Shown: in pieces, positions 6,417-12,337 of the stretch
Layout of the letters: each line of letters starts with the position of its first letter
Numbering within the stretch: position 1 is the first letter of the stretch
NCBI GenBank assembly: GCA_937934705.1
Contig: CALGYY010000151.1
Location: 1 to 12,337 of the forward strand
From: an uncultured Bacteroidota bacterium
GTDB taxonomy: Bacteria > Bacteroidota > Bacteroidia > Bacteroidales > CAIWKO01
Direction: 5' to 3'
DNA: 12,337 bases
The notes under the pieces: model-generated
Seen by the model: only the letters and a program-made list of their open reading frames with translations
What the model was told of the DNA's origin: nothing
The model's database searches: none
Translations under genes and position numbers: made by a program

Positions 6417-8138
6417 ATGAAGAAGATTGTTTTATTGCTTGTGGCGGTCTTAATCTCAGGCGTGACAGAGGCCCAATGGATATGCAGTAAATTCAGGGTT
6501 AATTTCACTGACAAGGCCAATTCCCCTTACTCGGTATCCAACCCTTCGGCCTTTCTGTCGGCGCGCGCCATTGCACGAAGGACAGCACAAAACATTGCCG
6601 TTGTGCAGAATGACATACCGGTCAATTCGTGGTATATCGACTCGGTAAGGAATACAGGGGTCAGTATCCTGAATCCCAGTAAATGGTTCAACAGTGTAAC
6701 CATCTTCACGGTCGACAGTTCTGCCATCAGCAGGATATTGGCTTTCCCCTTTGTGAGCAGCATCGACAGTTTAGGAGAAACGCCTGTGAAAAAGGGGGCG
6801 AAACGTTTGCCGAAGAATCCGGATACGATGAAGGATGGCCTGATGTTCATGGGCACCATCGGGCAGCCGGCCGGACAACAGAGTGTACAGAACACAACCT
6901 CGGGCCAGGTTGTGAGCTATGATTACGGTCTTGCCTATACCCAGGCCCATCAATTGGCCACGGACTATCTTCACGATCTTGGGTATCGCGGCGAAGGTAT
7001 GGTGATCGCTGTTCTGGATGCCGGCTATTATAATGTTAACAGCATTCAGATATTCGACAGCCTGTTTGCGGGCAACCAGATATTAGGTACACGTGATTTT
7101 GTGACTCCGGGCGGTAATGTGTACACGGCAGGAACCCATGGTATGATGGTCTTGTCGACGATGGGGGGGAATGTGCCGGGACAAATGATCGGAACAGCAC
7201 CCAAAGCCTCCTATTGGCTGCTCAGAACGGAAGACGGAAGCTCTGAGTTCCCGATTGAAGAGGATAACTGGGTTTCAGGGGCTGAATTTGCCGATAGCGT
7301 GGGTGCAGATCTGATCAACTCCTCACTCGGATATACTACTTTCGATAACCCTGACTGGAGTCACATCTATGCCGATATGAACGGGCAGGTTTCCAGGGCA
7401 TCCCTCGCAGCAACCATTGCTGCATCCAAAGGTATGATCGTGGTGAACAGCGCTGGTAACAGTGGTGATGATCCCTGGTACTACATCGGCGCTCCGGCTG
7501 ATGCCGATTCCATCCTGGCGGTCGGCGCTGTTGACGGATATGGCGTGATCGCTTCGTTCAGTTCCAGGGGGCCTTCATTTGACGGGAGGGTTAAACCTGA
7601 TGTCTGAGCTATGGGCCTTAACTCCATTGTTTCTTCCTCAAGCGGAATTCCCAATCCCGGGAACGGAACCTCCTTTGCTTCACCCATTCTGGCCGGATCG
7701 GTGGCTTGTCTGTGGCAGGCCAATCCCGGAATGACCAATATGGAAATCATTGAGGTGGTCCTACAAAGCGCCAACCGTTATACCACTCCCGATACCGTGT
7801 ATGGTTACGGAATCCCCAATATGGCCGCTGCAAACATGATACTGGGACAAAAAAAGATTCACAATTTCGATTTGGAGAACCAGATCAATATCGGGCCGAA
7901 CCCTTTCACCGATTACCTGACCCTTATGTTTTACAGTACAGGCAACGACCCCTTTTCCTTCGAACTATTCGACACCTCAGGTAAATCAGTTTACCGGGTG
8001 GATAAAATGAAGCGCGAAGTCGGCTATAATTAATACGCTCTGAAAGATCTGGGAAATATTCCGGCAGGGGTTTATATCCTCAAAGTAATTTCCGGAAACC
8101 TGAATTATTCGAATAAACTGGTGAAAAGCGAACGCTGA
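6417..8138 (+). pseudogene. Secreted subtilisin-like (S8) serine protease with T9SS tail, interrupted by two in-frame stops
   Basis: Read through, the frame has 573 codons before the TGA at 8136. Residues 1-19 are a signal peptide (M-K-K-I-V-L-L-L ... T-E-A) with cleavage before Q20. An N-terminal region of about 170 residues precedes the S8 peptidase domain. Its triad is D201 (A-V-L-D-A-G), H241 (G-T-H-G-M) and S419 (N-G-T-S-F-A-S-P); N348 in S-A-G-N-S-G is the oxyanion-hole residue. Residues about 490-573 form a T9SS type A sorting domain (G-P-N-P-F ... P-A-G-V-Y-I-L-K-V ... K-L-V-K). TGA at 7605-7607 is codon 397, in K-P-D-V-*-A-M-G, 22 codons before the nucleophile Ser. TAA at 8031-8033 is codon 539, inside the sorting domain. 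There is no frameshift and homology continues across both stops. A conventional product would lack the Ser and the sorting signal, so it should be inactive. Recent decay or consensus error are the main explanations. The start is ATG 6417; a TTG two codons earlier is less likely. Confidence 0.88.
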
Positions 8139-8150
8139 TCCCGCTCAGAA

Positions 8151-8188
8151 AAAGAAAACCCGCTGTCGTATGGCAGCGGGTTTTCTTT
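8151..8188. terminator. Bidirectional rho-independent terminator
   Basis: The arms AAAGAAAACCCGCTG (8151-8165) and CAGCGGGTTTTCTTT (8174-8188) are perfect complements around an 8-base loop. On the plus strand the GC-rich stem is followed by a T-rich run (8181-8193). On the minus strand the same stem is followed by TTTTCTTTTTC. It therefore ends both the protease unit and the convergent small gene, whose stop codon (8192-8194) lies just beyond it. Confidence 0.92.
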
Positions 8189-8191
8189 TTT

Positions 8192-8455
8192 TTAGTACCT
8201 GACGCGGGCACCTGTGGGTACGCCCCGCGTGTTCCTCTTATTTTTGATGATATAGTTCCGGTTGATGGGAATGGTATTGCGCTTGATTTTCTTGTGATAT
8301 ACTGAGTGATATCTGTGTGAAACTGCCACCCTGCGCCGTTTGATCATTTTCTTGTAACGGTAATGGCGCGTGCATGATTCCGAACCGATTTGTACAACAA
8401 AAAGGAGCAGAAGGATCACATACCACTTACTCAACAAACTGAAAATCTGCCTCAT
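8192..8455 (-). CDS. Small, strongly basic membrane-anchored hypothetical protein
   Basis: The protein has 87 residues from the ATG at 8455; a GTG four codons upstream (8467) is an alternative. Residues about 11-24 (W-Y-V-I-L-L-L-L-F-V-V-Q-I-G) form a single hydrophobic segment that could be an uncleaved anchor or a signal peptide. The C28 in S-E-S-C does not fit the lipobox consensus. The remaining 58 or so residues contain about 20 Lys/Arg and 4 His with no Asp or Glu, plus several Tyr and Asn. The family is unknown to me. A -7-like element (8484-8491) and the shared terminator support a real, separately transcribed gene. The charge suggests binding to an acidic partner such as LPS, teichoic-like polymer or nucleic acid, but that is inference. 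The tail could also be the remnant of a longer protein. Confidence 0.6.
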   Translation of the reverse strand: MRQIFSLLSKWYVILLLLFVVQIGSESCTRHYRYKKMIKRRRVAVSHRYHSVYHKKIKRNTIPINRNYIIKNKRNTRGVPTGARVRY

Positions 8456-8483
8456 AATTATTTTCACCCGTTTAGGAGTGCAA

Positions 8484-8491
8484 CAAAGTTA
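8484..8491 (-). promoter_or_regulatory. Bacteroidota -7 element for the minus-strand small gene (TAACTTTG)
   Basis: On the minus strand this reads TAACTTTG, an exact TAnnTTTG match. It lies 28 bases before the ATG at 8455 (16 before the alternative GTG). A TTAGTTTT stretch about 21 bases upstream is a weak -33 candidate. Confidence 0.5.
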
Positions 8492-8628
8492 ATAGTTTTT
8501 TTTTTCGGGAGTAAAACTAAGTTATTTTTTTTAATCCTGCATTTTCTTCACCCTATTTCCTGATCCCGGAGTCTTCAACCAGCTGAAAAGGCACTATTAA
8601 TAAGTATTCCATTGAAAAAGGTTACATC

Positions 8629-8739
8629 ATGATTCTGTTTATACCCGATCCGGCACCCACGGATGAGTACCGGGTCTTATGCAAACGTCTCCGCTACAGG
8701 GAGAAGCGATACCCGTTATATGCTGTATGCGGTTATTAA
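8629..8739 (+). CDS. Doubtful 36-codon ORF in the intergenic region
   Basis: ATG at 8629 opens a 36-residue frame ending at TAA 8737-8739. It begins M-I-L-F-I-P-D-P-A-P-T-D-E-Y and continues with a Lys/Arg/Tyr-rich part ending Y-A-V-C-G-Y. The frame is open for 13 codons upstream of this ATG. No Shine-Dalgarno sequence or matching promoter is visible, and the same bases form two hairpins. It could be a small protein, the remnant of a longer gene, or chance. Confidence 0.18.
   Translation: MILFIPDPAPTDEYRVLCKRLRYREKRYPLYAVCGY
8643..8708 (+). ncRNA. Possible structured RNA: two tandem hairpins with an alternative pairing
   Basis: Hairpin 1 pairs ACCCG+ATCCG (8643-8652) with CGGAT (8660-8664) and CGGGT (8671-8675), with a 7-base loop and a 6-base bulge on the 3' side. 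Hairpin 2 pairs TCTCC (8688-8692) with GGAGA (8700-8704) around a 7-base loop. A second ATACCCG (8709-8715) repeats the 5' arm (8641-8647), so CGGGT at 8671-8675 could pair with either copy. I recognise no known RNA family, and the assignment is tentative. Confidence 0.2.
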
Positions 8740-8770
8740 CAATATTGGGTGATTATACCTGTTGAAAAGA

Positions 8771-8805
8771 TTTGTTTCAAAAACATAAAAAGTTTTCTAT
8801 ATTTG
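8771..8805 (+). promoter_or_regulatory. Bacteroidota-type promoter (TTTG - N23 - TATATTTG)
   Basis: A -33 TTTG (8771-8774) is followed after 23 bases by an exact -7 TATATTTG (8798-8805). The -7 box ends 28 bases before the ATG at 8834. The spacing is at the long end of the accepted range. It should drive the large beta-helix protein. Confidence 0.65.
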
Positions 8806-8820
8806 AAATGATGAAAACAA

Positions 8821-8829
8821 AAAGGAGGG
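8821..8829 (+). promoter_or_regulatory. Strong Shine-Dalgarno sequence, within a 9-codon leader ORF
   Basis: AAAGGAGGG places GGAGG (8824-8828) five bases before the ATG at 8834, which fixes that start. This is unusual here because most other genes in the window have no such sequence. It lies within a tiny frame (ATG 8808 or 8811, reading M-M-K-T-K-R-R-E-L) whose TGA stop (8835-8837) overlaps the main start, so translational coupling is possible. Confidence 0.7.
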
Positions 8830-8833
8830 AATT

Positions 8834-11269
8834 ATGATGCATAAAGATTTACTGACTGCTCTGTGTATAATGTGTTTTCCGGCCCTGTGCCTTCTCGTAT
8901 CACCGCTTACAGCACAGCTGAGCGGGACCAAAGTCATCGGTACCGCACCTTCTGATTATACCAGCTTTACGGCTGCTGTTTCTGCCCTGACTTCACAAGG
9001 GATAAGTAACAGTGTGGTTTTTGAGGTGAAGCCGGGAACATACAACGAAAGAATCACTATTGGTGCTATCAGCGGCGTATCGGCAACGAAAACCATCACC
9101 TTCAGGTCACAAAACCTGGACACCGCCTCGGTTACCCTGAGCTATGCTTCTTCGGGCAGCGGTACCAATAATTATGTGCTTTTCCTCGATGGTGCTGATT
9201 ATATCACTTTCGACTACATAACGATTCACAGAACAGGAACAGATAATTATGCTCAAGTTATAGATATTTCCAATGGCGCCACTCATAATACTTTCCAAAA
9301 CTGCCGGATAAGAGGGACAACAGCCGCAAGCACTACACTTTTTACTGTTTTGGTGGGAAGCACCAACACGCTGGAGGATTCATATAACAGTTTTGTTAAT
9401 AACAATTTCGAAGGCGGATCATACGGACTCTATTTCCTTGGCAGAGGCAGCACCATGCTGGATCCGGGCCTGGTGGTAAATAACAACCGTTTCCTGAATC
9501 AGAATTTTAAGGGGATTTACATTACTTATATGGATGATCCTCAGATCACCTCCAATACCATCACATCTGTCTCAACCAATAATAATTTTTACGGCATCTA
9601 CGGACAGTACACCAACAACGACACCCGCATTCTTAAGAATAAACTGTCACTGGGTGCCGGATACGGGATCTATCTGACGAATTGCGAAGCGATGGGTGGC
9701 TCACAGTTGCTGGTGGCCAACAATTTTGTAGCTGTGGCCGGAAGCACTACCAACTACGGAATCTACATCAATAATGTCGAAAACACCAACTTCTATTACA
9801 ACAGTGTTAATCTTACCACTTCAACAGCTGGCCGGGCGTTCTATATTACCGGTGCAACAACAGCCAATAATGAGGCGATGAATAATATTCTGGCCAACAG
9901 CGGCGGCGGTTATACCTTCTATGTGGAGAGCACAGTCGGAACTCCTTTTCTGCAATGCGACAATAACGATTTGTACTCTTCCGGCTCAGTGCTGGCTTAC
10001 TGGAAGGCATCCGGGAATCAGAACACCCTGGCCAATTGGAGAACAGCCAGTGGCCTGGATGTTAACAGCCTTTCGGTGAACCCGAACTTTGTGTCTTCTG
10101 CTGATCTGCATGTGCAGAACGGTGCCTTAAACGGCCAGGCGTCCATTAACCTTTCTTCACAGACACCCGTGACCGATGATATTGATGGACAGTCCCGCAG
10201 CGCCTTGCATCCGGATATCGGTGCTGATGAATTCAATGTGGAGAATATCGGGGTTTCCTCCCTTGCCATGGATCCGGACTATTGCCAGAACACGACGGCA
10301 CAGATTAAGGTCTATATCAGGAATTATACAGCATTTCCTTTTCAGGGAAGCACACCGGTGTTCTATCAGCTCAACGGGGGAAGCGTGGTCAGTGCCAGTA
10401 CCGGAAACATCAATATACCCGCAAACGACAGTATTCTCTACATGTTCATGACCCAGGCCTTCCTTGGTATTGCAGGAAACATCAGCCTGGTCAGCGGAAC
10501 GGGATTGTCAATCGATACCGATCATAATAATGACACCCTGGTAAATGCCACCATTACGGTTTTACCGGCTCCACCGGCCGATGCTGGTTACGATATCTAT
10601 GTTTGCCTCGGTGATTCAGCCATTCTTCAGGCCAGCGGAGGCGGAACATACCTGTGGAACACAGTGCCCCCGCAGTCGGGTGAGGAGATTCATGTACTGG
10701 TGACCGATACGAGTCAGTTTATCGTGACCGTAACCGGCTCCAATGGATGTGTCGCCTCCGATACAGTGATGGTCTATCCCGGTATATACCCCAAGCCTGT
10801 GGCGGATTTTTCCTTCGCCCCGCTCGACCGTGAAGTCACATTCACCGATCTTAGCACAGATGCTTATGGCTGGGACTGGGATTTCGGTGATGGTCAGCAA
10901 AGCACAGAGCAGAACCCGGTTCACGAGTATGCTTCTGATGGCAGTTATAATGTTACTCTGATTGCCTATAACGGATGTGACGCTGATACCATTTCAAAAT
11001 CAGTCAGCGTGGTGGGTATTTCAGAAACCTACTGGTCAGAACAATGCAGGCTGCAACCCAATCCTGCCGGGCATACCGTTGGTATCGTGCTGCCATCTGA
11101 GGTCAATATTGCAGCTATCAGGGTATTGGATATGAGAGGGAAGGAAGTAATTACTTATCCTGCAGATCATGTCTTACTTGATATATCACTGCTGGATAAC
11201 GGCCTGTACGTAGTAATGCTGGAGACTTCCCGCGGATTTATACGGAAAATGCTTGCGGTTCAGAGATAA
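8834..11269 (+). CDS. Secreted beta-helix/PKD protein with T9SS type A sorting domain
   Basis: This is a large cell-surface or secreted protein of 811 residues. Residues 1-27 are a signal peptide ending L-T-A before Q28. Residues about 40-460 form a right-handed parallel beta-helix: Asn-rich, with N-N-N and G-I-Y motifs recurring every 20-30 residues. It opens with a pectinesterase-like strand (V-K-P-G-T-Y-N-E-R-I-T-I) and closes with the common D-I-G-A-D-E-F motif. Residues about 470-580 resemble a CARDB-type beta-sandwich. Residues about 585-650 are an Ig-like module (D-A-G-Y-D-I-Y-V-C-L-G-D ... T-G-S-N-G-C). Residues about 654-736 are a PKD domain with W-D-W-D-F-G-D-G. Residues 740-811 form the T9SS tail (L-Q-P-N-P-A ... 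L-D-N-G-L-Y-V-V). Such proteins often act as adhesins or polysaccharide-binding or -degrading proteins; no catalytic site can be assigned. It has its own promoter and Shine-Dalgarno sequence. Confidence 0.9.
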   Translation: MMHKDLLTALCIMCFPALCLLVSPLTAQLSGTKVIGTAPSDYTSFTAAVSALTSQGISNSVVFEVKPGTYNERITIGAISGVSATKTITFRSQNLDTASVTLSYASSGSGTNNYVLFLDGADYITFDYITIHRTGTDNYAQVIDISNGATHNTFQNCRIRGTTAASTTLFTVLVGSTNTLEDSYNSFVNNNFEGGSYGLYFLGRGSTMLDPGLVVNNNRFLNQNFKGIYITYMDDPQITSNTITSVSTNNNFYGIYGQYTNNDTRILKNKLSLGAGYGIYLTNCEAMGGSQLLVANNFVAVAGSTTNYGIYINNVENTNFYYNSVNLTTSTAGRAFYITGATTANNEAMNNILANSGGGYTFYVESTVGTPFLQCDNNDLYSSGSVLAYWKASGNQNTLANWRTASGLDVNSLSVNPNFVSSADLHVQNGALNGQASINLSSQTPVTDDIDGQSRSALHPDIGADEFNVENIGVSSLAMDPDYCQNTTAQIKVYIRNYTAFPFQGSTPVFYQLNGGSVVSASTGNINIPANDSILYMFMTQAFLGIAGNISLVSGTGLSIDTDHNNDTLVNATITVLPAPPADAGYDIYVCLGDSAILQASGGGTYLWNTVPPQSGEEIHVLVTDTSQFIVTVTGSNGCVASDTVMVYPGIYPKPVADFSFAPLDREVTFTDLSTDAYGWDWDFGDGQQSTEQNPVHEYASDGSYNVTLIAYNGCDADTISKSVSVVGISETYWSEQCRLQPNPAGHTVGIVLPSEVNIAAIRVLDMRGKEVITYPADHVLLDISLLDNGLYVVMLETSRGFIRKMLAVQR

Positions 11270-11281
11270 TTTTTATCTTTG
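11253..11281 (+). promoter_or_regulatory. Bacteroidota-type promoter (TTG - N18 - TATCTTTG)
   Basis: TTG (11253-11255) and TATCTTTG (11274-11281) are separated by 18 bases, close to ideal for the phylum. The -33 box lies inside the last codons of the preceding gene. It predicts a leader of about 50 bases before the peptidase ATG at 11335. Confidence 0.75.
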
Positions 11282-11322
11282 TAAAGACAAGAGGGTCTAA
11301 TAATATTTTTATTAATGTGTGT

Positions 11323-11327
11323 GGAGG
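11323..11327 (+). promoter_or_regulatory. Shine-Dalgarno GGAGG deciding the peptidase start
   Basis: GGAGG lies 7 bases before the ATG at 11335. It supports this start over the in-frame GTG at 11317, which would place six extra residues (V-C-G-G-L-L) before an otherwise standard signal peptide. Confidence 0.65.
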
Positions 11328-11334
11328 TTTGCTG

Positions 11335-12261
11335 ATGGGCTGGATCCGTCGTAAGTTTACTTTGTTAATCGTCTGTTTTTTAGTATTCAGTGGCAGTGTC
11401 GGAGCGCAGACCAACCTGCAGGTATGGGAAAGTCTGAACGACAGCATGGATCTGGCTTCCAATTTCTACGATATTTACGATTCCAATGCCTTGTTCCTGC
11501 CTGCAGGCGAGTTGTATGAAAGCTGGGACAATGAATATATTCACTATCCTAAAGTGGATTTTTCGCTAAAGACAGATACCACCCTTGTCCGCCTGGCAGG
11601 AGGTAACCTCGGCTCATTTGTGATGCCACGTATCGGCAGGATAAACTCAGAGTATGGCTGGAGAAAACGGCGCTTTCATTACGGAATTGATGTGGATCTG
11701 GAAACAGGCGACAGCGTTCGTAGTGCATTTGATGGCGTGGTGAGAATCTCAAGATATCATAAAGGATATGGCAATGTAGTCGTGATCCGCCATTTCAACG
11801 GACTGGAAACCTTCTACGGCCATCTCAGTGTCAACCGTGTGGTGGAGAACCAACCCGTAAAGGCAGGCGAGTTCATCGGCTTTGGCGGCAGCACAGGCAG
11901 GAGCTCAGGGCCTCATCTCCACTTCGAGACACGTTATATGGGCACCCCCTTTAATCCCAGAAAGATTATCGATTTTGAAAAGGCTAAACTCCATTCCGAT
12001 ACTTTGATGGTCAGCCGTTATACCTTTGACAACAAGGCGGTCGCAAAAACCACCAATGTCCAGATCGCACAAAATAATGGCAGCCAAAGCGTTAATCAGA
12101 CCTATACTTCCAAGGGAGCAACCTATCACGTAATCAAAAAAGGAGAGACCCTCTCGCACCTGGCAGCCAAATACAACACATCCGTTTCCCGGATCTGCAG
12201 CCTCAATGGCCTGACTTCAAGAAGTATTTTGCAGATCGGCCAGAAGGTCAGGGTGAAGTGA
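11335..12261 (+). CDS. Secreted M23 (LytM) peptidoglycan endopeptidase with C-terminal LysM domain
   Basis: This is a zinc metallopeptidase of 308 residues expected to cut peptide cross-links in peptidoglycan in the periplasm. Residues 1-24 are a signal peptide (R-R-K, hydrophobic core, S-V-G-A) with cleavage before Q25. Residues about 95-215 are the M23 domain. It has G-R-I-N-S-E-Y-G-W-R at its start, zinc ligands H115 and D119 in H-Y-G-I-D, and the H-L-H-F-E motif at 194-198, where H196 is the third ligand and H194 is catalytic. All are present, so it is probably active rather than a LytM activator lacking ligands. After a linker of about 40 residues, a LysM domain spans roughly 264-308 (Y-H-V-I-K-K-G-E-T-L, then I-L-Q-I-G-Q-K-V-R-V) and would anchor it to the wall. 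This is M23 before LysM; the opposite order is also common. It has a dedicated promoter. The gene is complete, and 29 natural bases follow it. Confidence 0.94.
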   Translation: MGWIRRKFTLLIVCFLVFSGSVGAQTNLQVWESLNDSMDLASNFYDIYDSNALFLPAGELYESWDNEYIHYPKVDFSLKTDTTLVRLAGGNLGSFVMPRIGRINSEYGWRKRRFHYGIDVDLETGDSVRSAFDGVVRISRYHKGYGNVVVIRHFNGLETFYGHLSVNRVVENQPVKAGEFIGFGGSTGRSSGPHLHFETRYMGTPFNPRKIIDFEKAKLHSDTLMVSRYTFDNKAVAKTTNVQIAQNNGSQSVNQTYTSKGATYHVIKKGETLSHLAAKYNTSVSRICSLNGLTSRSILQIGQKVRVK

Positions 12262-12290
12262 GACTTATTAATATTTTATCAACAAATATC

Positions 12291-12337
12291 AGATCGGAAG
12301 AGCGTCGTGTAGGGAAAGAGTGTAGATCTCGGTGGTC
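12291..12337. other. Illumina TruSeq adapter sequence (contamination)
   Basis: From AGATCGGAAGAGCGTCGTGT onward all 47 bases match, as I recall it, the reverse complement of the TruSeq universal (P5) adapter, ending partway through it. This is read-through adapter left at a contig end, not genome sequence. It should be trimmed before any further analysis. Confidence 0.98.

Larger units (their letters stand above)
8456..8833. other. 378-base intergenic region: two divergent promoters, hairpins and a doubtful small ORF
   Basis: This gap separates the minus-strand basic protein from the large plus-strand beta-helix protein. The left part (8490-8535) is very A/T-rich with long T runs next to the minus-strand -7 box. 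The middle part (8629-8739) is GC-richer and holds a short ORF and two hairpins, described separately. The right end (8771-8829) holds the promoter and a strong Shine-Dalgarno sequence for the downstream gene. I see no tRNA, repeat array or insertion-sequence end. Confidence 0.7.

Noticed and set aside
6527..6974. Minus-strand and alternative plus-strand frames over the subtilase N-terminal region
   Set aside because: The S8 protease frame with signal peptide explains this region; the others show no domain features.
7611..8033. A separate gene starting at ATG 7611
   Set aside because: The segment begins in the middle of the S8 domain, directly after the TGA, and has no promoter or ribosome-binding site. 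It is the continuation of the interrupted protease.
7605..8033. Alternative genetic code with TGA as a sense codon
   Set aside because: The MFS, gmhB, mnmA and peptidase genes all end at TGA in the expected places, and the second interruption is TAA.
11285..11298. Small inverted repeat AGAC/GTCT as a terminator of the beta-helix gene
   Set aside because: The stem is only 4 bp and lies downstream of the next gene's promoter, so it would be in that gene's leader.
1..12290. Mobile elements, CRISPR arrays, tRNA or rRNA
   Set aside because: I found no transposase or integrase motifs, regularly spaced repeats, or recognisable tRNA or rRNA sequence on either strand.

Overview
The window looks like one end of a Bacteroidota contig, probably from a metagenome. 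Four things point to the phylum: putative promoters carry the TAnnTTTG -7 element, most genes lack a Shine-Dalgarno sequence, signal peptides end in A-Q, and two proteins carry type IX secretion (T9SS) type A C-terminal sorting domains. I cannot place it below phylum; Bacteroidales-like is only a guess. The last 47 bases (12291-12337) are not biological. They are the reverse complement of the Illumina TruSeq universal adapter, so the natural sequence ends at about 12290.

Layout. 2-1216 is an MFS/POT-like transporter cut by the left edge. 1264-3450 is a tight three-gene unit: a family 2 glycosyltransferase with a TTG start and C-terminal membrane segments, then gmhA and gmhB, whose products act in heptose precursor synthesis. 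This fits surface glycan or LPS assembly. 3513-5666 holds an exported MORN-repeat protein with a C-terminal LytTR-like segment, followed 3 bases later by mnmA (tRNA 2-thiouridylase). 5706-8138 holds a small lipoprotein and a secreted subtilisin-like protease whose frame is broken by an in-frame TGA and an in-frame TAA. A bidirectional terminator (8151-8188) separates it from a short, convergent, very basic membrane-anchored protein (8192-8455, minus).

The 378-base gap 8456-8833 contains promoters, two hairpins and a doubtful 36-codon ORF. 8834-11269 encodes a large secreted beta-helix/CARDB-like/PKD protein with a T9SS tail. 11335-12261 encodes a secreted M23 (LytM) peptidase with a C-terminal LysM domain.

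Most of the window concerns the cell envelope: glycan precursor synthesis, lipoproteins, T9SS cargo and peptidoglycan hydrolysis. mnmA is an ordinary housekeeping gene. I see no phage, IS element, CRISPR array, tRNA or rRNA. I did not find a clearly new multi-gene system. The items most worth checking are the LytTR-like segment in an apparently exported MORN protein, the doubly interrupted subtilase, the GmhB without its zinc cysteines, and the structured intergenic segment near 8643-8715.
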